Positions 4,981 through 11,764 of a DNA stretch of 12,285 bases are shown here, in pieces. This stretch comes from Candidatus Woesearchaeota archaeon. Its GTDB lineage: Archaea; Nanobdellota; Nanobdellia; Woesearchaeales; UBA10200. Where the stretch lies: assembly GCA_018302185.1 (NCBI GenBank), contig JAGVZX010000038.1, positions 1-12,285 of the forward strand. Direction: 5' to 3'. A program made the position numbers and the translations under genes. Below the pieces are notes generated by a model, which searched no databases, was not told where the DNA came from, and saw only the letters and a program-made list of their open reading frames with translations. Every line of letters starts with the position of its first letter. Position 1 is the first letter of the stretch.

Positions 4981-5012
4981 CTATATAAGCTTTATGCCTA
5001 ATCTCTATGGGA
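4981..5012 (-). promoter_or_regulatory. Conserved promoter box, module D
   Basis: Read leftward it has GATTAGGCATAAAG followed by CTTATATAG. It is the most diverged of the four boxes but has the best canonical TATA element. A second TATA-like stretch, CTTATATATC, lies just upstream at 5021-5031. Confidence 0.55.
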
Positions 5013-5071
5013 AAGCTGGTGATATATAAGCCTTTCTATTTTTAGCATTAAGCAGTAGGCACACCGCAAAC

Positions 5072-5080
5072 TATATAAAC
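5072..5080 (+). promoter_or_regulatory. Possible TATA box for aRF1
   Basis: TATATAAAC predicts a transcript start near 5100 and a leader of about 90-105 bases. An alternative AT element, ATTTAAATAA at 5176-5185, is centred 25 bases before the second ATG (5205) and would give a leaderless message. Confidence 0.4.
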
Positions 5081-5192
5081 CAAGTCGATAATTAATGCCC
5101 TAATATGGCAAAGCAAATACAAGCATGACATAGAATTCTCTTATTTTTGCTAGATAACAAACCATAATTTTTTTAATTTAAATAAATTTTAG

Positions 5193-6308
5193 ATGAGGCA
5201 TAAAATGTCACTAAACGCACACCAAAGGCACGAACTCAAGAAACTGATAACTGAGCTTGGAAAATATAGAGGGCGTCATACAGAGCTTGTCAGTGTCTAT
5301 ATCCCTGCTGGCTATGATATGAACAACATAATTAATCATATTGCCCAGGAAGCTGGAACTGCATCAAATATAAAAAGCACTTCCACAAGAAAAAATGTTG
5401 AGGATGCTCTTACAAAAATGATGCAGCACTTAAGATTGTATAAAAGGACACCAGACCATGGCTTAGCAGCTTTTTCAGGCAATGTTGCAGAAAGGGAAGG
5501 ACAGAGTGATGTCCGTGTCTGGAGCATTGAACCACCTGTTCCTATTAAGACAAGATTATATCGATGTGACAAAGCATTTGTAATGGAAATTCTTGAAGAT
5601 ATGCTTAATATCAAAGAGTTTTTCGGCTTGGTTGTCATGGACAGAAGGGATGCGACAATTGCATTATTGAAAGGCAAAACTATTGTGCCATTAGTAAAGA
5701 CACATAGTGAAGTTCCTGGAAAGATGCGTGCCGGAGGACAGAGCGCACAGAGGTTTGAGCAGAACAGAGAGCTTGCAGCAAAAGCCCATTACAAGAAAGT
5801 TGCTGAATACATGAAAGAGCAGTTCTTAAATCTGGAAGGCCTAAAAGGCATTATCGTAGGTGGTCCAGGCCCTACAAAGTATGATCTTGTAGAAGGCAAT
5901 TTCATAACTGCAGATGTAAAGAAGAAGATAATCGCTATCAAAGATGTCACATACACAGATGAGTTTGGTTTGCAGGAGATGTTAGAGCGTTGTGATGATG
6001 TCTTCGCAAATGAAGAGATATTGACAGAAAGAAAGATAATGGCACAGTTTTTTTTATTGCTTGCAAAACAACAGAACAAGACAAGTTATGGTTTGAAGGA
6101 AGTCAAGAAACGCCTTGAGCAGGGCGTTGTTGATGTCTTATTACTTTCAGAAGAGTTAGATGATGTGACCATGGATGAGCTTGAAGCAGTTGCTTTGCAG
6201 TTTAATTCTAAAGTAGAGATTATTTCCACAGAGACAAGAGAAGGTCAGCAACTAAGAGATCTAGGTAAAGTAGCTGCAATATTGAGATATGAAGTCCATG
6301 AAGGATAA
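5193..6308 (+). CDS. prf1: Peptide chain release factor aRF1
   Basis: aRF1 recognises all three stop codons in the A site and triggers peptidyl-tRNA hydrolysis. The stop-codon motif NIKS is at 59-62 (TASNIKSTSTRKNV), YxCxxxF is at 123-129 (YRCDKAF), and the catalytic GGQ is at 181-183 (KMRAGGQSAQRF). The central and C-terminal domains follow the family to the conserved end, KVAAILRYEV. At 371 residues it is shorter than many archaeal and eukaryotic versions, which have roughly 410-440. The loss falls in domain 3, where the mini-domain would be. The ATG at 5205 (MSLNAHQRHEL) is an alternative start: GATGAGG lies 6 bases before it, and an AT-rich element lies 25 bases before it. Confidence 0.95.
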   Translation: MRHKMSLNAHQRHELKKLITELGKYRGRHTELVSVYIPAGYDMNNIINHIAQEAGTASNIKSTSTRKNVEDALTKMMQHLRLYKRTPDHGLAAFSGNVAEREGQSDVRVWSIEPPVPIKTRLYRCDKAFVMEILEDMLNIKEFFGLVVMDRRDATIALLKGKTIVPLVKTHSEVPGKMRAGGQSAQRFEQNRELAAKAHYKKVAEYMKEQFLNLEGLKGIIVGGPGPTKYDLVEGNFITADVKKKIIAIKDVTYTDEFGLQEMLERCDDVFANEEILTERKIMAQFFLLLAKQQNKTSYGLKEVKKRLEQGVVDVLLLSEELDDVTMDELEAVALQFNSKVEIISTETREGQQLRDLGKVAAILRYEVHEG

Positions 6309-6370
6309 ATTGCAAAAATCCATCAATCTATTGTCTATCTAATTCTTATCCTAAATATGTCATAAGGTTT

Positions 6371-6379
6371 AAAAATATA
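6371..6379 (+). promoter_or_regulatory. TATA box for the 199-aa gene
   Basis: AAAAATATA lies about 22 bases before the ATG at 6397, consistent with a leaderless transcript separate from aRF1. Confidence 0.45.
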
Positions 6380-6396
6380 ATCCATACTATTATCTT

Positions 6397-6996
6397 ATGC
6401 AAAAAACATTAGATCAGATAGTAGATTCCCTAAAACCGATAATCCAAGGTATGGCTAGTTCTGCAAAAATGCCTGAGTATGTTTTTTTTGTAGTTGATGA
6501 AGGCATTGCATATTTTCATCTTGAATATGCTCCTGAAAAAGGAGGGATAATAGCTAACTTTCTTGGAACTAAATTAAGGGTTAAGGATTTATTAAAAGAA
6601 AGGATATGGAGAAGAGCTGAATATAGACATAAGAATCTTGCAGATTTTGTGTATGAAGAGGCTATAAAAATAGTAACAGAATCACAAAAAGGAAAACCTG
6701 AAGTTATAGATGACGATAAAGTGCCTGATATTGCAGTGATATGTTTTTCAAATAGGATACATAATGTTTTAAACAGAGGGGCAAGAAGCATTGATTCATC
6801 TGCTGCCTTATATCCTTATAGGCTAAAAACATATGAAAAAAATGGGCAAAGATTTGAATTTAGGTTATATAATGTCAATCCAGGCAGTCTCTTGGAGACA
6901 GCGAAAAAGATAAGCGGAAGATATGGAGGATTAGTGAAATATCCAATGCTTGCAGGAGAAATTTTTGGTTATTTTAAAAGTCTCATTGGCCTATAA
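6397..6996 (+). CDS. Hypothetical protein of 199 aa
   Basis: I do not recognise this protein. It looks soluble and globular. A helical start (about 1-20) is followed by beta strands (YVFFVVDEGIAYFHLEY) and a basic helical region (LLKERIWRRAEYRHKN). A second beta/alpha part includes DIAVICFSNRIHNVL, and the C-terminus is aromatic and Gly-containing (RYGGLVKYPML, then IFGYFKSLIGL). The single conserved-looking Cys (near 117) and the Asp/Glu residues do not form a motif I can name. It lies 88 bases after aRF1 with its own TATA element, so co-transcription is not required. It may be lineage-specific. Confidence 0.75.
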   Translation: MQKTLDQIVDSLKPIIQGMASSAKMPEYVFFVVDEGIAYFHLEYAPEKGGIIANFLGTKLRVKDLLKERIWRRAEYRHKNLADFVYEEAIKIVTESQKGKPEVIDDDKVPDIAVICFSNRIHNVLNRGARSIDSSAALYPYRLKTYEKNGQRFEFRLYNVNPGSLLETAKKISGRYGGLVKYPMLAGEIFGYFKSLIGL

Positions 6997-7032
6997 TCTC
7001 ATTTGGTGCTTAATTTCTATACAATCACAATC

Positions 7033-7043
7033 ATTAAATATTA
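7033..7043 (+). promoter_or_regulatory. TATA box for the SprT-like protease
   Basis: ATTAAATATTA is centred about 26 bases before the ATG at 7063. There is no Shine-Dalgarno site between, so the message is probably leaderless. Confidence 0.5.
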
Positions 7044-7062
7044 CAAATCATTCTATTAAATT

Positions 7063-7956
7063 ATGTCAGAACAAAATTTTGCAATACTAGAAAAACCAGA
7101 TACTCCTACAGCCAACATTTCTAATAATTCTATAACTGTCCTCAGAAACAACGACAAGATAGAAGAACAGGAAAGCTCAATTGAATACGATGATTCTGGA
7201 GACATACTTGCAATCAACAAAAGAAAAAACCTTCTAGAGCATGCATATGAGAGATTGTTCGATAAGCAGATAAATTACGCGACTAAAGTCAAGTTCACTT
7301 CTCAGTTCAATGACTACAATGCAAACATCCGCTTATCAAACAATCAGATTGAGCTTCGCCTCTGCAGGAAATGGAAGCAGATAGACAAGGAGATAGTTCT
7401 TGGCTTGGTGCAATCTTTATTGCTGAAAATATTAAAAAAAGACCGCATAACAAACAACACAACTCAAAGGCACGAAAGCATCAACATCGACTTATACAAC
7501 AATTTTGTAAAAAATCTTCACATAGCTGCCCCAAAAAACAAGATAGATAATATTCTGCTTGAATCATTCAACAAGGTAAACGACACCTATTTTTTTGGTC
7601 AGATAGAATGCCCTAACTTGGTCTGGGGCTCTCCAAGCATCAGAAAGCTAGGAAGTTATGACTATAAGACAGACACAATAACAATAAGCGAAGCTTTGAG
7701 AAACTGCGAAAAAGAGATGCTTGACTACATTGTCTATCATGAGATGCTTCACAAGAAATTCAAGTTCAGCAGCAAAGGCGCAAAAAACAGGTTTCACAGC
7801 AGGGAATTTAAAGAAGCTGAAAAAAAATTTAATAATTCAGAAGAGATTGAAAGAAAACTGAAATACATCAATAATTACTCTAATGCAAAAAAAAGAACAA
7901 GAACAAATTTTCCAAAAAAAAGAAAACTAGGCATACTTGACTTCTTCAGCTGGTGA
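7063..7956 (+). CDS. SprT-like (Spartan/Wss1-type) zinc metalloprotease with a C-terminal PIP-box-like motif
   Basis: The core is a SprT-like domain at about 165-260. It contains NKVNDTYFFGQIECPNLVWG, then RKLGSYDYKTDTITIS and the zinc motif YHEMLH (H226, E227, H230). The third ligand is probably H245 in RFHSREFKEAEKKF. The first 50 residues are polar and look disordered, and 55-155 is an unassigned helical and beta region. The tail is strongly basic (AKKRTRTNFPKKRK) and ends KLGILDFFSW. Its K-x-x-I-x-x-F-F fits a PCNA-interacting PIP box with Lys for Gln, at the extreme C-terminus where such motifs usually lie. SprT proteases of eukaryotes (Spartan) digest proteins crosslinked to DNA and bind PCNA this way. 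I infer a similar replication-coupled role here. YgjP/M48-like assignments are the alternative. Confidence 0.78.
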   Translation: MSEQNFAILEKPDTPTANISNNSITVLRNNDKIEEQESSIEYDDSGDILAINKRKNLLEHAYERLFDKQINYATKVKFTSQFNDYNANIRLSNNQIELRLCRKWKQIDKEIVLGLVQSLLLKILKKDRITNNTTQRHESINIDLYNNFVKNLHIAAPKNKIDNILLESFNKVNDTYFFGQIECPNLVWGSPSIRKLGSYDYKTDTITISEALRNCEKEMLDYIVYHEMLHKKFKFSSKGAKNRFHSREFKEAEKKFNNSEEIERKLKYINNYSNAKKRTRTNFPKKRKLGILDFFSW

Positions 7957-8010
7957 AAATATCATTACTATAATAATAAAAACCTCAAATACTCCGTTGT
8001 TTTACCAAAT

Positions 8011-8020
8011 ATTTATAAAT
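8011..8020 (+). promoter_or_regulatory. TATA box for the histone gene
   Basis: ATTTATAAAT predicts a start site near 8041 and a 24-base leader. GAGG at 8051-8054 lies 10 bases before the ATG. Confidence 0.55.
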
Positions 8021-8064
8021 CCTGCCTTGTTTTCATATCTGCAGCATAAAGAGGTTTATTTACT

Positions 8065-8277
8065 ATGACAACACAAAAATTACTGCCTTTGGCAGCCATG
8101 GAAAAGGTATTAAAGTCTGTTGGGGCAGAGCGTGTCTCAGACAAGGCTAAAGCAGCTTTAAAGCAGGCAGTTGAAGAAGTTGCAGAAAAGATCGCAGCGC
8201 AGGCAGTCAAGTATGCGCAACATGCAGGCAGAAAGACAGTAAAGTCAGCAGATGTCAAGCTTGCAGCAAAGATCTGA
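8065..8277 (+). CDS. Archaeal histone (HMf-like, single fold)
   Basis: This 70-residue protein is one complete histone fold. It has LPLAAMEKVLKSVG for helix 1 and RVSDKAKAALKQAVEEVAEK for the loop and long helix 2. The hallmark RKTVKSADVKLAAK closes it with loop 2 and helix 3. There are no tails. It forms dimers and longer stacks that wrap DNA. In HMf-type proteins the loop arginine-threonine pair (RKTV, about 56-59) contacts DNA. The gene has its own TATA box and a GAGG ribosome site. An antisense frame across it is a shadow. The assignment is secure. Confidence 0.95.
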   Translation: MTTQKLLPLAAMEKVLKSVGAERVSDKAKAALKQAVEEVAEKIAAQAVKYAQHAGRKTVKSADVKLAAKI

Positions 8278-8285
8278 GCATAATC

Positions 8286-8311
8286 TGTAGGATAAAAATA
8301 ATTTGCCTACA
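8286..8311 (+). terminator. Weak hairpin after the histone gene
   Basis: TGTAGG 8286-8291 pairs with CCTACA 8306-8311 around a 14-base AT-rich loop, starting 9 bases after the stop. There is no T run behind it, so terminator function is doubtful. Confidence 0.25.
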
Positions 8312-8330
8312 TCTGATTTAAAACAGAAAA

Positions 8331-8340
8331 CCTTTATAAA
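8331..8340 (+). promoter_or_regulatory. Upstream TATA-like element in the histone-aIF5A gap
   Basis: CCTTTATAAA would start a transcript near 8362 with a leader of about 117 bases before aIF5A. A nearer element lies at 8434. Together they account for most of the 201-base gap; I see no gene in it. Confidence 0.35.
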
Positions 8341-8433
8341 TCATCTCGTGTTTTCATGCAAATAGTCATCAGATTGCATAAAAATATATCAAATTTTATC
8401 AGCATGCTAAATCATAAAAATAACAGCTGATCA

Positions 8434-8443
8434 TAATATATAG
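8434..8443 (+). promoter_or_regulatory. TATA box for aIF5A
   Basis: AATATATAGC lies about 26 bases before GGGTGGAT at 8466, the likely ribosome site. It predicts a 14-base leader. Confidence 0.45.
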
Positions 8444-8478
8444 CAATAAAAGATCATTCATGAAAAGGGTGGATAGGT

Positions 8479-8877
8479 ATGGGCGAAGTCAAAGTTGAAA
8501 ATGTAGGTAGTCTATTAAAAGGCAATTATGTCATGGTCGATGGTGTTGCCTGCAAGGTCGTTGACACACAGACAAGTAAATCAGGAAAGCATGGCCACGC
8601 AAAGATGAGATTTACTGCAGTTGGTCTGACAGATGAGAAGAAGAGAGTTGTTGTCTTGCCTTCGCATGATAACATTGAAGTTCCTATCGTAGGAAAGAAA
8701 AATGCTCAGGTGCTTTCGGTTACAGGAGATTCAGCAAATGTCATGGACTCAGAAACATATGAGACATTTGACATGAAGATCCCAGAAGAGCTTCGCAATC
8801 AGGTAGTTGAAGGATGCACTGTCTTATACTGGACCATACTTGACGAGAAAGTCATGAAGCAGATAAAGACTGAGTAG
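8479..8877 (+). CDS. Translation initiation factor aIF5A
   Basis: This 132-residue protein has the normal aIF5A length. The N-terminal SH3-like domain contains LLKGNYVMVDGVACKVVD and the hypusination loop TSKSGKHGHAKMRF. Its Lys37 is the residue modified to hypusine or deoxyhypusine by deoxyhypusine synthase. The C-terminal OB fold runs from about 70 (IEVPIVGKKNAQVLSV) to the end. aIF5A binds the ribosomal E site and relieves stalling, notably at proline runs. GGGTGGAT precedes the ATG at 8479. It sits in a series of separately promoted information-processing genes. Confidence 0.95.
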   Translation: MGEVKVENVGSLLKGNYVMVDGVACKVVDTQTSKSGKHGHAKMRFTAVGLTDEKKRVVVLPSHDNIEVPIVGKKNAQVLSVTGDSANVMDSETYETFDMKIPEELRNQVVEGCTVLYWTILDEKVMKQIKTE

Positions 8878-8900
8878 AACTAATATAACTAAATCAAGAT

Positions 8901-8914
8901 TATAATTTATATTT
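8901..8914 (+). promoter_or_regulatory. TATA box for eL40
   Basis: TATAATTTATATTT predicts a start near 8935, about 30 bases before the TTG start codon. Confidence 0.45.
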
Positions 8915-8963
8915 AAAAATAATATTTTAAACAAAGTAAATCAATGAAACGTAGGTAATAAAA

Positions 8964-9128
8964 TTGGCAACCAAAATCCCAGAAGCGATTAACAGAAAAT
9001 ACAAGAACATGTTTGTCTGCAGAAGATGCAAGGCTAGATTAAGGGCTCCAAACATGAAGGTCATCCAAGGCAAGATAAAGTGCAGAAACTGCAACAGTAA
9101 AGTCTTAAGGCCTGTTAGAAGGAAGTAA
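8964..9128 (+). CDS. rpl40e: Large-subunit ribosomal protein eL40 (L40e)
   Basis: This 54-residue ORF opens with a TTG codon and reads MATKIPEAINRKYKN. It has two CxxC pairs, C19/C22 (FVCRRCKAR) and C40/C43 (IKCRNCNSK), which form a zinc ribbon. It ends in KVLRPVRRK, matching the GLRPK-type end of archaeal L40e. An in-frame TAG at 8952-8954 and the lack of any ATG before the first cysteine leave TTG 8964 as the only reasonable start. TAGGT 8952-8956 is a weak ribosome site. The protein binds 23S rRNA in the large subunit. Annotation pipelines may miss it because of its size and start codon. Confidence 0.9.
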   Translation: MATKIPEAINRKYKNMFVCRRCKARLRAPNMKVIQGKIKCRNCNSKVLRPVRRK

Positions 9129-9160
9129 TCAGATCGTATTCTTTTAGCTTAACAATAACA

Positions 9161-9168
9161 TTAATATA
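9161..9168 (+). promoter_or_regulatory. TATA box for the site-2 protease
   Basis: TTAATATA is centred 26 bases before the ATG at 9191, with no Shine-Dalgarno site between. This is a textbook leaderless arrangement. Confidence 0.55.
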
Positions 9169-9190
9169 CTCCTTATTATTCTTATTTCTT

Positions 9191-10363
9191 ATGGCAGGTT
9201 TCTTACAGGATCATAAGTTTGTGTTGCTCTTTTACTTAGGTGTTATCCTATTGGTTTATTTCTTCAGGAAAAAGTTCGATATGCAGGGCATTATCGCTCT
9301 CTATCGCACAAAAATAGGATTAAAACAGATGGAATCTATTTCCACAAAATACAGGGAATACGTTAAGCTTTTTGGCTATATCGGCATTGGCGCAGCATAC
9401 ATTGGTTTAGTCATAATCTCAGTGATGCTTTTCAAGAATCTATTTGACCTATTTACAGTTCCAGATGCTCAGAGTGCAGTCTCTCCTGTATTGCCAGGCA
9501 TCCAGATACCAGGCACCCAAGTAAAGATTCCTTTATTTGCAGGTTGGTTAGCATTGTTTATAGTCATTGTAGTCCATGAATTTGCACATGGTGTTGTTGC
9601 ACGTGCACACAATCTAAAAATAAAATCTTCTGGATTATTTTTTCTAGGCCCTTTGATGGGTGCATTTGTCGAGCCAGAAGAAAAAGAATTGAGAGCAGCA
9701 GATGATGTCAAGCAATACTCTGTCTTAGCAGCAGGCCCATTTGCTAACATGCTTTTGGCAGCATTAGTAGTTCTGTTCTTTGTAGCAGCAGCTTCTCCAT
9801 TACAAAAATTATTTGTCCATGAGGCAGGAGTTGTATTTGATGATGTTTTAGATAATTACCCTGCAAAAATTTCAGGCATTGAAAAAAAGATGTTAGTCAC
9901 AAAAGTAAATGATAAGCAGGTTTCTGATATAAAAGATTTCATAAAAGCCCTTGAGCCAGTCAAGCCAGGAGACCAAGTAAAGATCCTTGCAGATGATAAA
10001 GAGTTTACACCAACTACAGTTGCAAATCCAAAAAACAATAAGACAGCATATCTTGGCATCACAGGCTCAACAAAATTTGAAGGAAATTTCATGTATGGAG
10101 ATATCCTCTACTGGCTTTTGAACATTCTTAACAATTTCCTCTCATTAGTCGGTGCATTAAGCTTAGGCATCGGTTTGATCAACCTTTTCCCTATCTTCAT
10201 CACAGACGGCGCAAGGATGGTGCAAGTTAGCTTACTCGCACTGAACAAGAAGAATTCCATTAAAGGCATGAGCCTCTGGAAAAAAGTTAATGTATTTTGT
10301 TTAGCTATCTTATTGCTTGGGTTATTCTTTCCGCTGATCAAATGGATTGGCAATCTGTTTTGA
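9191..10363 (+). CDS. Site-2-protease-family membrane zinc metalloprotease (M50) with PDZ domain
   Basis: This 390-residue membrane protein has N-terminal helices at about 9-26 and 60-82. The zinc motif HEFAH (H129, E130, H133) lies in the helix LALFIVIVVHEFAHGVVA. The third ligand is D339 in LFPIFITDGARM, a variant of the family NPxPxxDG loop. A PDZ domain spans about 208-290 (AGVVFDDVL, KMLVTKVNDKQVSDIKDF, GDQVKILADD). The last helices are at about 315-335 and 367-388. Site-2 proteases cut substrates within the membrane, often after a first cut, to release regulators. The substrate is unknown. It has its own promoter and converges on the HEPN gene with a 15-bp gap. Confidence 0.9.
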   Translation: MAGFLQDHKFVLLFYLGVILLVYFFRKKFDMQGIIALYRTKIGLKQMESISTKYREYVKLFGYIGIGAAYIGLVIISVMLFKNLFDLFTVPDAQSAVSPVLPGIQIPGTQVKIPLFAGWLALFIVIVVHEFAHGVVARAHNLKIKSSGLFFLGPLMGAFVEPEEKELRAADDVKQYSVLAAGPFANMLLAALVVLFFVAAASPLQKLFVHEAGVVFDDVLDNYPAKISGIEKKMLVTKVNDKQVSDIKDFIKALEPVKPGDQVKILADDKEFTPTTVANPKNNKTAYLGITGSTKFEGNFMYGDILYWLLNILNNFLSLVGALSLGIGLINLFPIFITDGARMVQVSLLALNKKNSIKGMSLWKKVNVFCLAILLLGLFFPLIKWIGNLF

Positions 10364-10378
10364 TTAATTAGATTGTTT

Positions 10379-10846
10379 TCATCTCAATTTTGATACTATC
10401 TTATCAATTTCTCTGATGAATGGTATTGCTATATTTTCGATAAAGTTTTTTGCTCGGGTTCTATCTAAATCAACTGTCTTTATATTGCCCAAATAGTTAA
10501 CTTCCAGCCTATTCTCGTAAGCTCTAGACAGAGTTTCAGCCAAATCTTTTCTTTTAACTACTCTGCTCAACCCTTTGATTGCGCATATATGGCTTGTTAC
10601 TTTAAGCCCATTTAAGGCAAGAATTTCATATGTCTTGTGTTCCATCGCAAAGTATGCTAATAGTATTGAGAGTAAGGGTGAGTTGCTGTTAAGCGTATAT
10701 TCAGCTCCGCTTAAGAAATAAGCACTAAGCATCGAAGTTGATCTAGCCAAATTTGCAATCTGGACTGGGTTTATGATTTCAACAACTGAAGGCTCTATCT
10801 CCTTTACCCTTTTCTTCATGCAAGTTTCTTCAAACTCTTTATCCAT
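10379..10846 (-). CDS. HEPN-domain protein, partner of the adjacent nucleotidyltransferase
   Basis: This 155-residue helical protein resembles the HEPN family that accompanies small nucleotidyltransferases. Visible landmarks are LLAYFAMEHKTYEILALNGLKV (about 62-83, with Y65 and H70) and TSHICAIKGLSRVV. ENRLEVNYLG follows, and then a closing helix (ARAKNFIE-like, 130-137). In this family the first landmark is usually RAYYAxFH, giving the RX6H RNase motif; here Leu63 takes the Arg position. It overlaps the MNT stop by one base (TAATG) and has GGAGG 8 bases before its ATG. Such pairs are often type VII toxin-antitoxin modules, in which the MNT modifies the HEPN toxin. An inactive HEPN or a pure binding role is also possible here. 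Confidence 0.78.
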   Translation of the reverse strand: MDKEFEETCMKKRVKEIEPSVVEIINPVQIANLARSTSMLSAYFLSGAEYTLNSNSPLLSILLAYFAMEHKTYEILALNGLKVTSHICAIKGLSRVVKRKDLAETLSRAYENRLEVNYLGNIKTVDLDRTRAKNFIENIAIPFIREIDKIVSKLR

Positions 10847-11448
10847 TACACTAACCTCCAGCCTTCTTTGTATATGTTCTCATAATAATCTGAGCCTTTT
10901 GACCTTGCTGATTCAATCTCTTTTTGAGTTGCAAAAGTTGGATTTATCTTATTTTTTGTTTTAGCATCTTTGCATAATTTCCTTGCTTTAGTCTCGTCTT
11001 GAAATTCATTTTCTGTTATGATCAGCAGATCAATATCACTATTGATTCTAAATTCTCCTCTGGCTAAGCTGCCATACAATATTATATCTCTTATGTTTCT
11101 GGATTTATGCCTAAATTTATTCTTTAGATCAGAACACAAAGTTTCTAATTCGTTCCATATATGAATCGGAACATTTCTTCTTTCGTTTTTCTCGTGATCA
11201 AAAATAGTTGCCAGGCTGTTGAAATACCTATTTTCAATATTTATCTGATAATATTTCTGTTTTCCTTTGCCCTTCTTTTCAATCAGTAAATTCTCTTTTA
11301 ACAATAAAGTTTTCACTTTATGGACTGATCCTATACTCAGGCTGCTTAATTCCTTTACATCGGCAAGAGAATAGGCTATTTTAGTCTCAAAAAATACCCT
11401 TAATACCTTAACTTTCTCAGGTGAGCCTATTATAGTTTCGATGAACAT
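10846..11448 (-). CDS. Winged-helix plus minimal nucleotidyltransferase (MNT) protein
   Basis: The protein has 200 residues. Residues 1-75 form a winged helix: KVLRVFFETK, LADVKELSSLSIGSVHKVKTLL, then a KGKGKQKYYQIN wing. The C-terminal half is a Pol-beta-fold nucleotidyltransferase with YGSLARGEFRINSDIDLLII. This gives G126-S127 and D138-x-D140, the GSX10DXD motif of MntA-type enzymes. Those enzymes transfer AMP to the HEPN partner. The HTH suggests it also binds DNA and controls its own operon. The first gene of a two-gene operon, it overlaps the HEPN start by one base. A TATA box lies about 25 bases before the ATG, with no ribosome site, so the message is probably leaderless. Confidence 0.85.
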   Translation of the reverse strand: MFIETIIGSPEKVKVLRVFFETKIAYSLADVKELSSLSIGSVHKVKTLLLKENLLIEKKGKGKQKYYQINIENRYFNSLATIFDHEKNERRNVPIHIWNELETLCSDLKNKFRHKSRNIRDIILYGSLARGEFRINSDIDLLIITENEFQDETKARKLCKDAKTKNKINPTFATQKEIESARSKGSDYYENIYKEGWRLV

Positions 11449-11764
11449 AAGGTATTTATGATCCGTGTATTTATAAATCTTTCTATATTTTCACACTTAT
11501 GAATTATTTATTTATTTATCTTATCTAAATACTAATTATATTCATATATGTGACTTTTAATAAATATATCCTCTTAAGTTTATACTTAAATTTCACAACT
11601 ATGAATAAGTTTATTAAGATATTAAAATATCCATTAAAAGAAGTGATTGTACATTACTCTAAATTATAAAATCAGGTCTTCACTCCGCCAAATTCTAATC
11701 TAGCCTATTTCTCTTTTTGATCTGGTGCTCATTGCATAGTTTACCTAGAAATATACAGATATTT
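11449..11764. other. 316-bp gene-free AT-rich stretch with repeats
   Basis: I see no credible ORF or tRNA here. It holds the MNT promoter, a 15-bp imperfect direct repeat (TTCACACTTATGAAT 11490-11504 and TTCACAACTATGAAT 11592-11606, 13 of 15 identical) and the hairpin-like palindrome TTAAGT-TTAT-ACTTAA at 11574-11589. These are candidate binding sites for the winged-helix MNT protein or the Lrp-type regulator on either side. Confidence 0.45.
11468..11478 (-). promoter_or_regulatory. TATA box of the MNT-HEPN operon
   Basis: Read leftward it is ATTTATAAATA, centred 25 bases before the ATG at 11448. This is a leaderless arrangement. Confidence 0.55.

Noticed and set aside
5105..5128. A 7-codon ORF (MAKQIQA) in the aRF1 leader
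   Set aside because: It is too short, shares nothing with the leader modules and is not followed by any conserved element.
8340..8385. A possible C/D box guide RNA on the minus strand (TGATGA near CTG-type boxes)
   Set aside because: The second C-type and D-type boxes are imperfect and the spacing is not convincing. The same bases serve as a plus-strand TATA element.
8356..8430. A 24-codon ORF after a TATA-like element in the histone-aIF5A gap
   Set aside because: The ATG lies only about 19 bases from the TATA centre, before the expected transcript start. The translation has no hydrophobic tail or other recognisable character.
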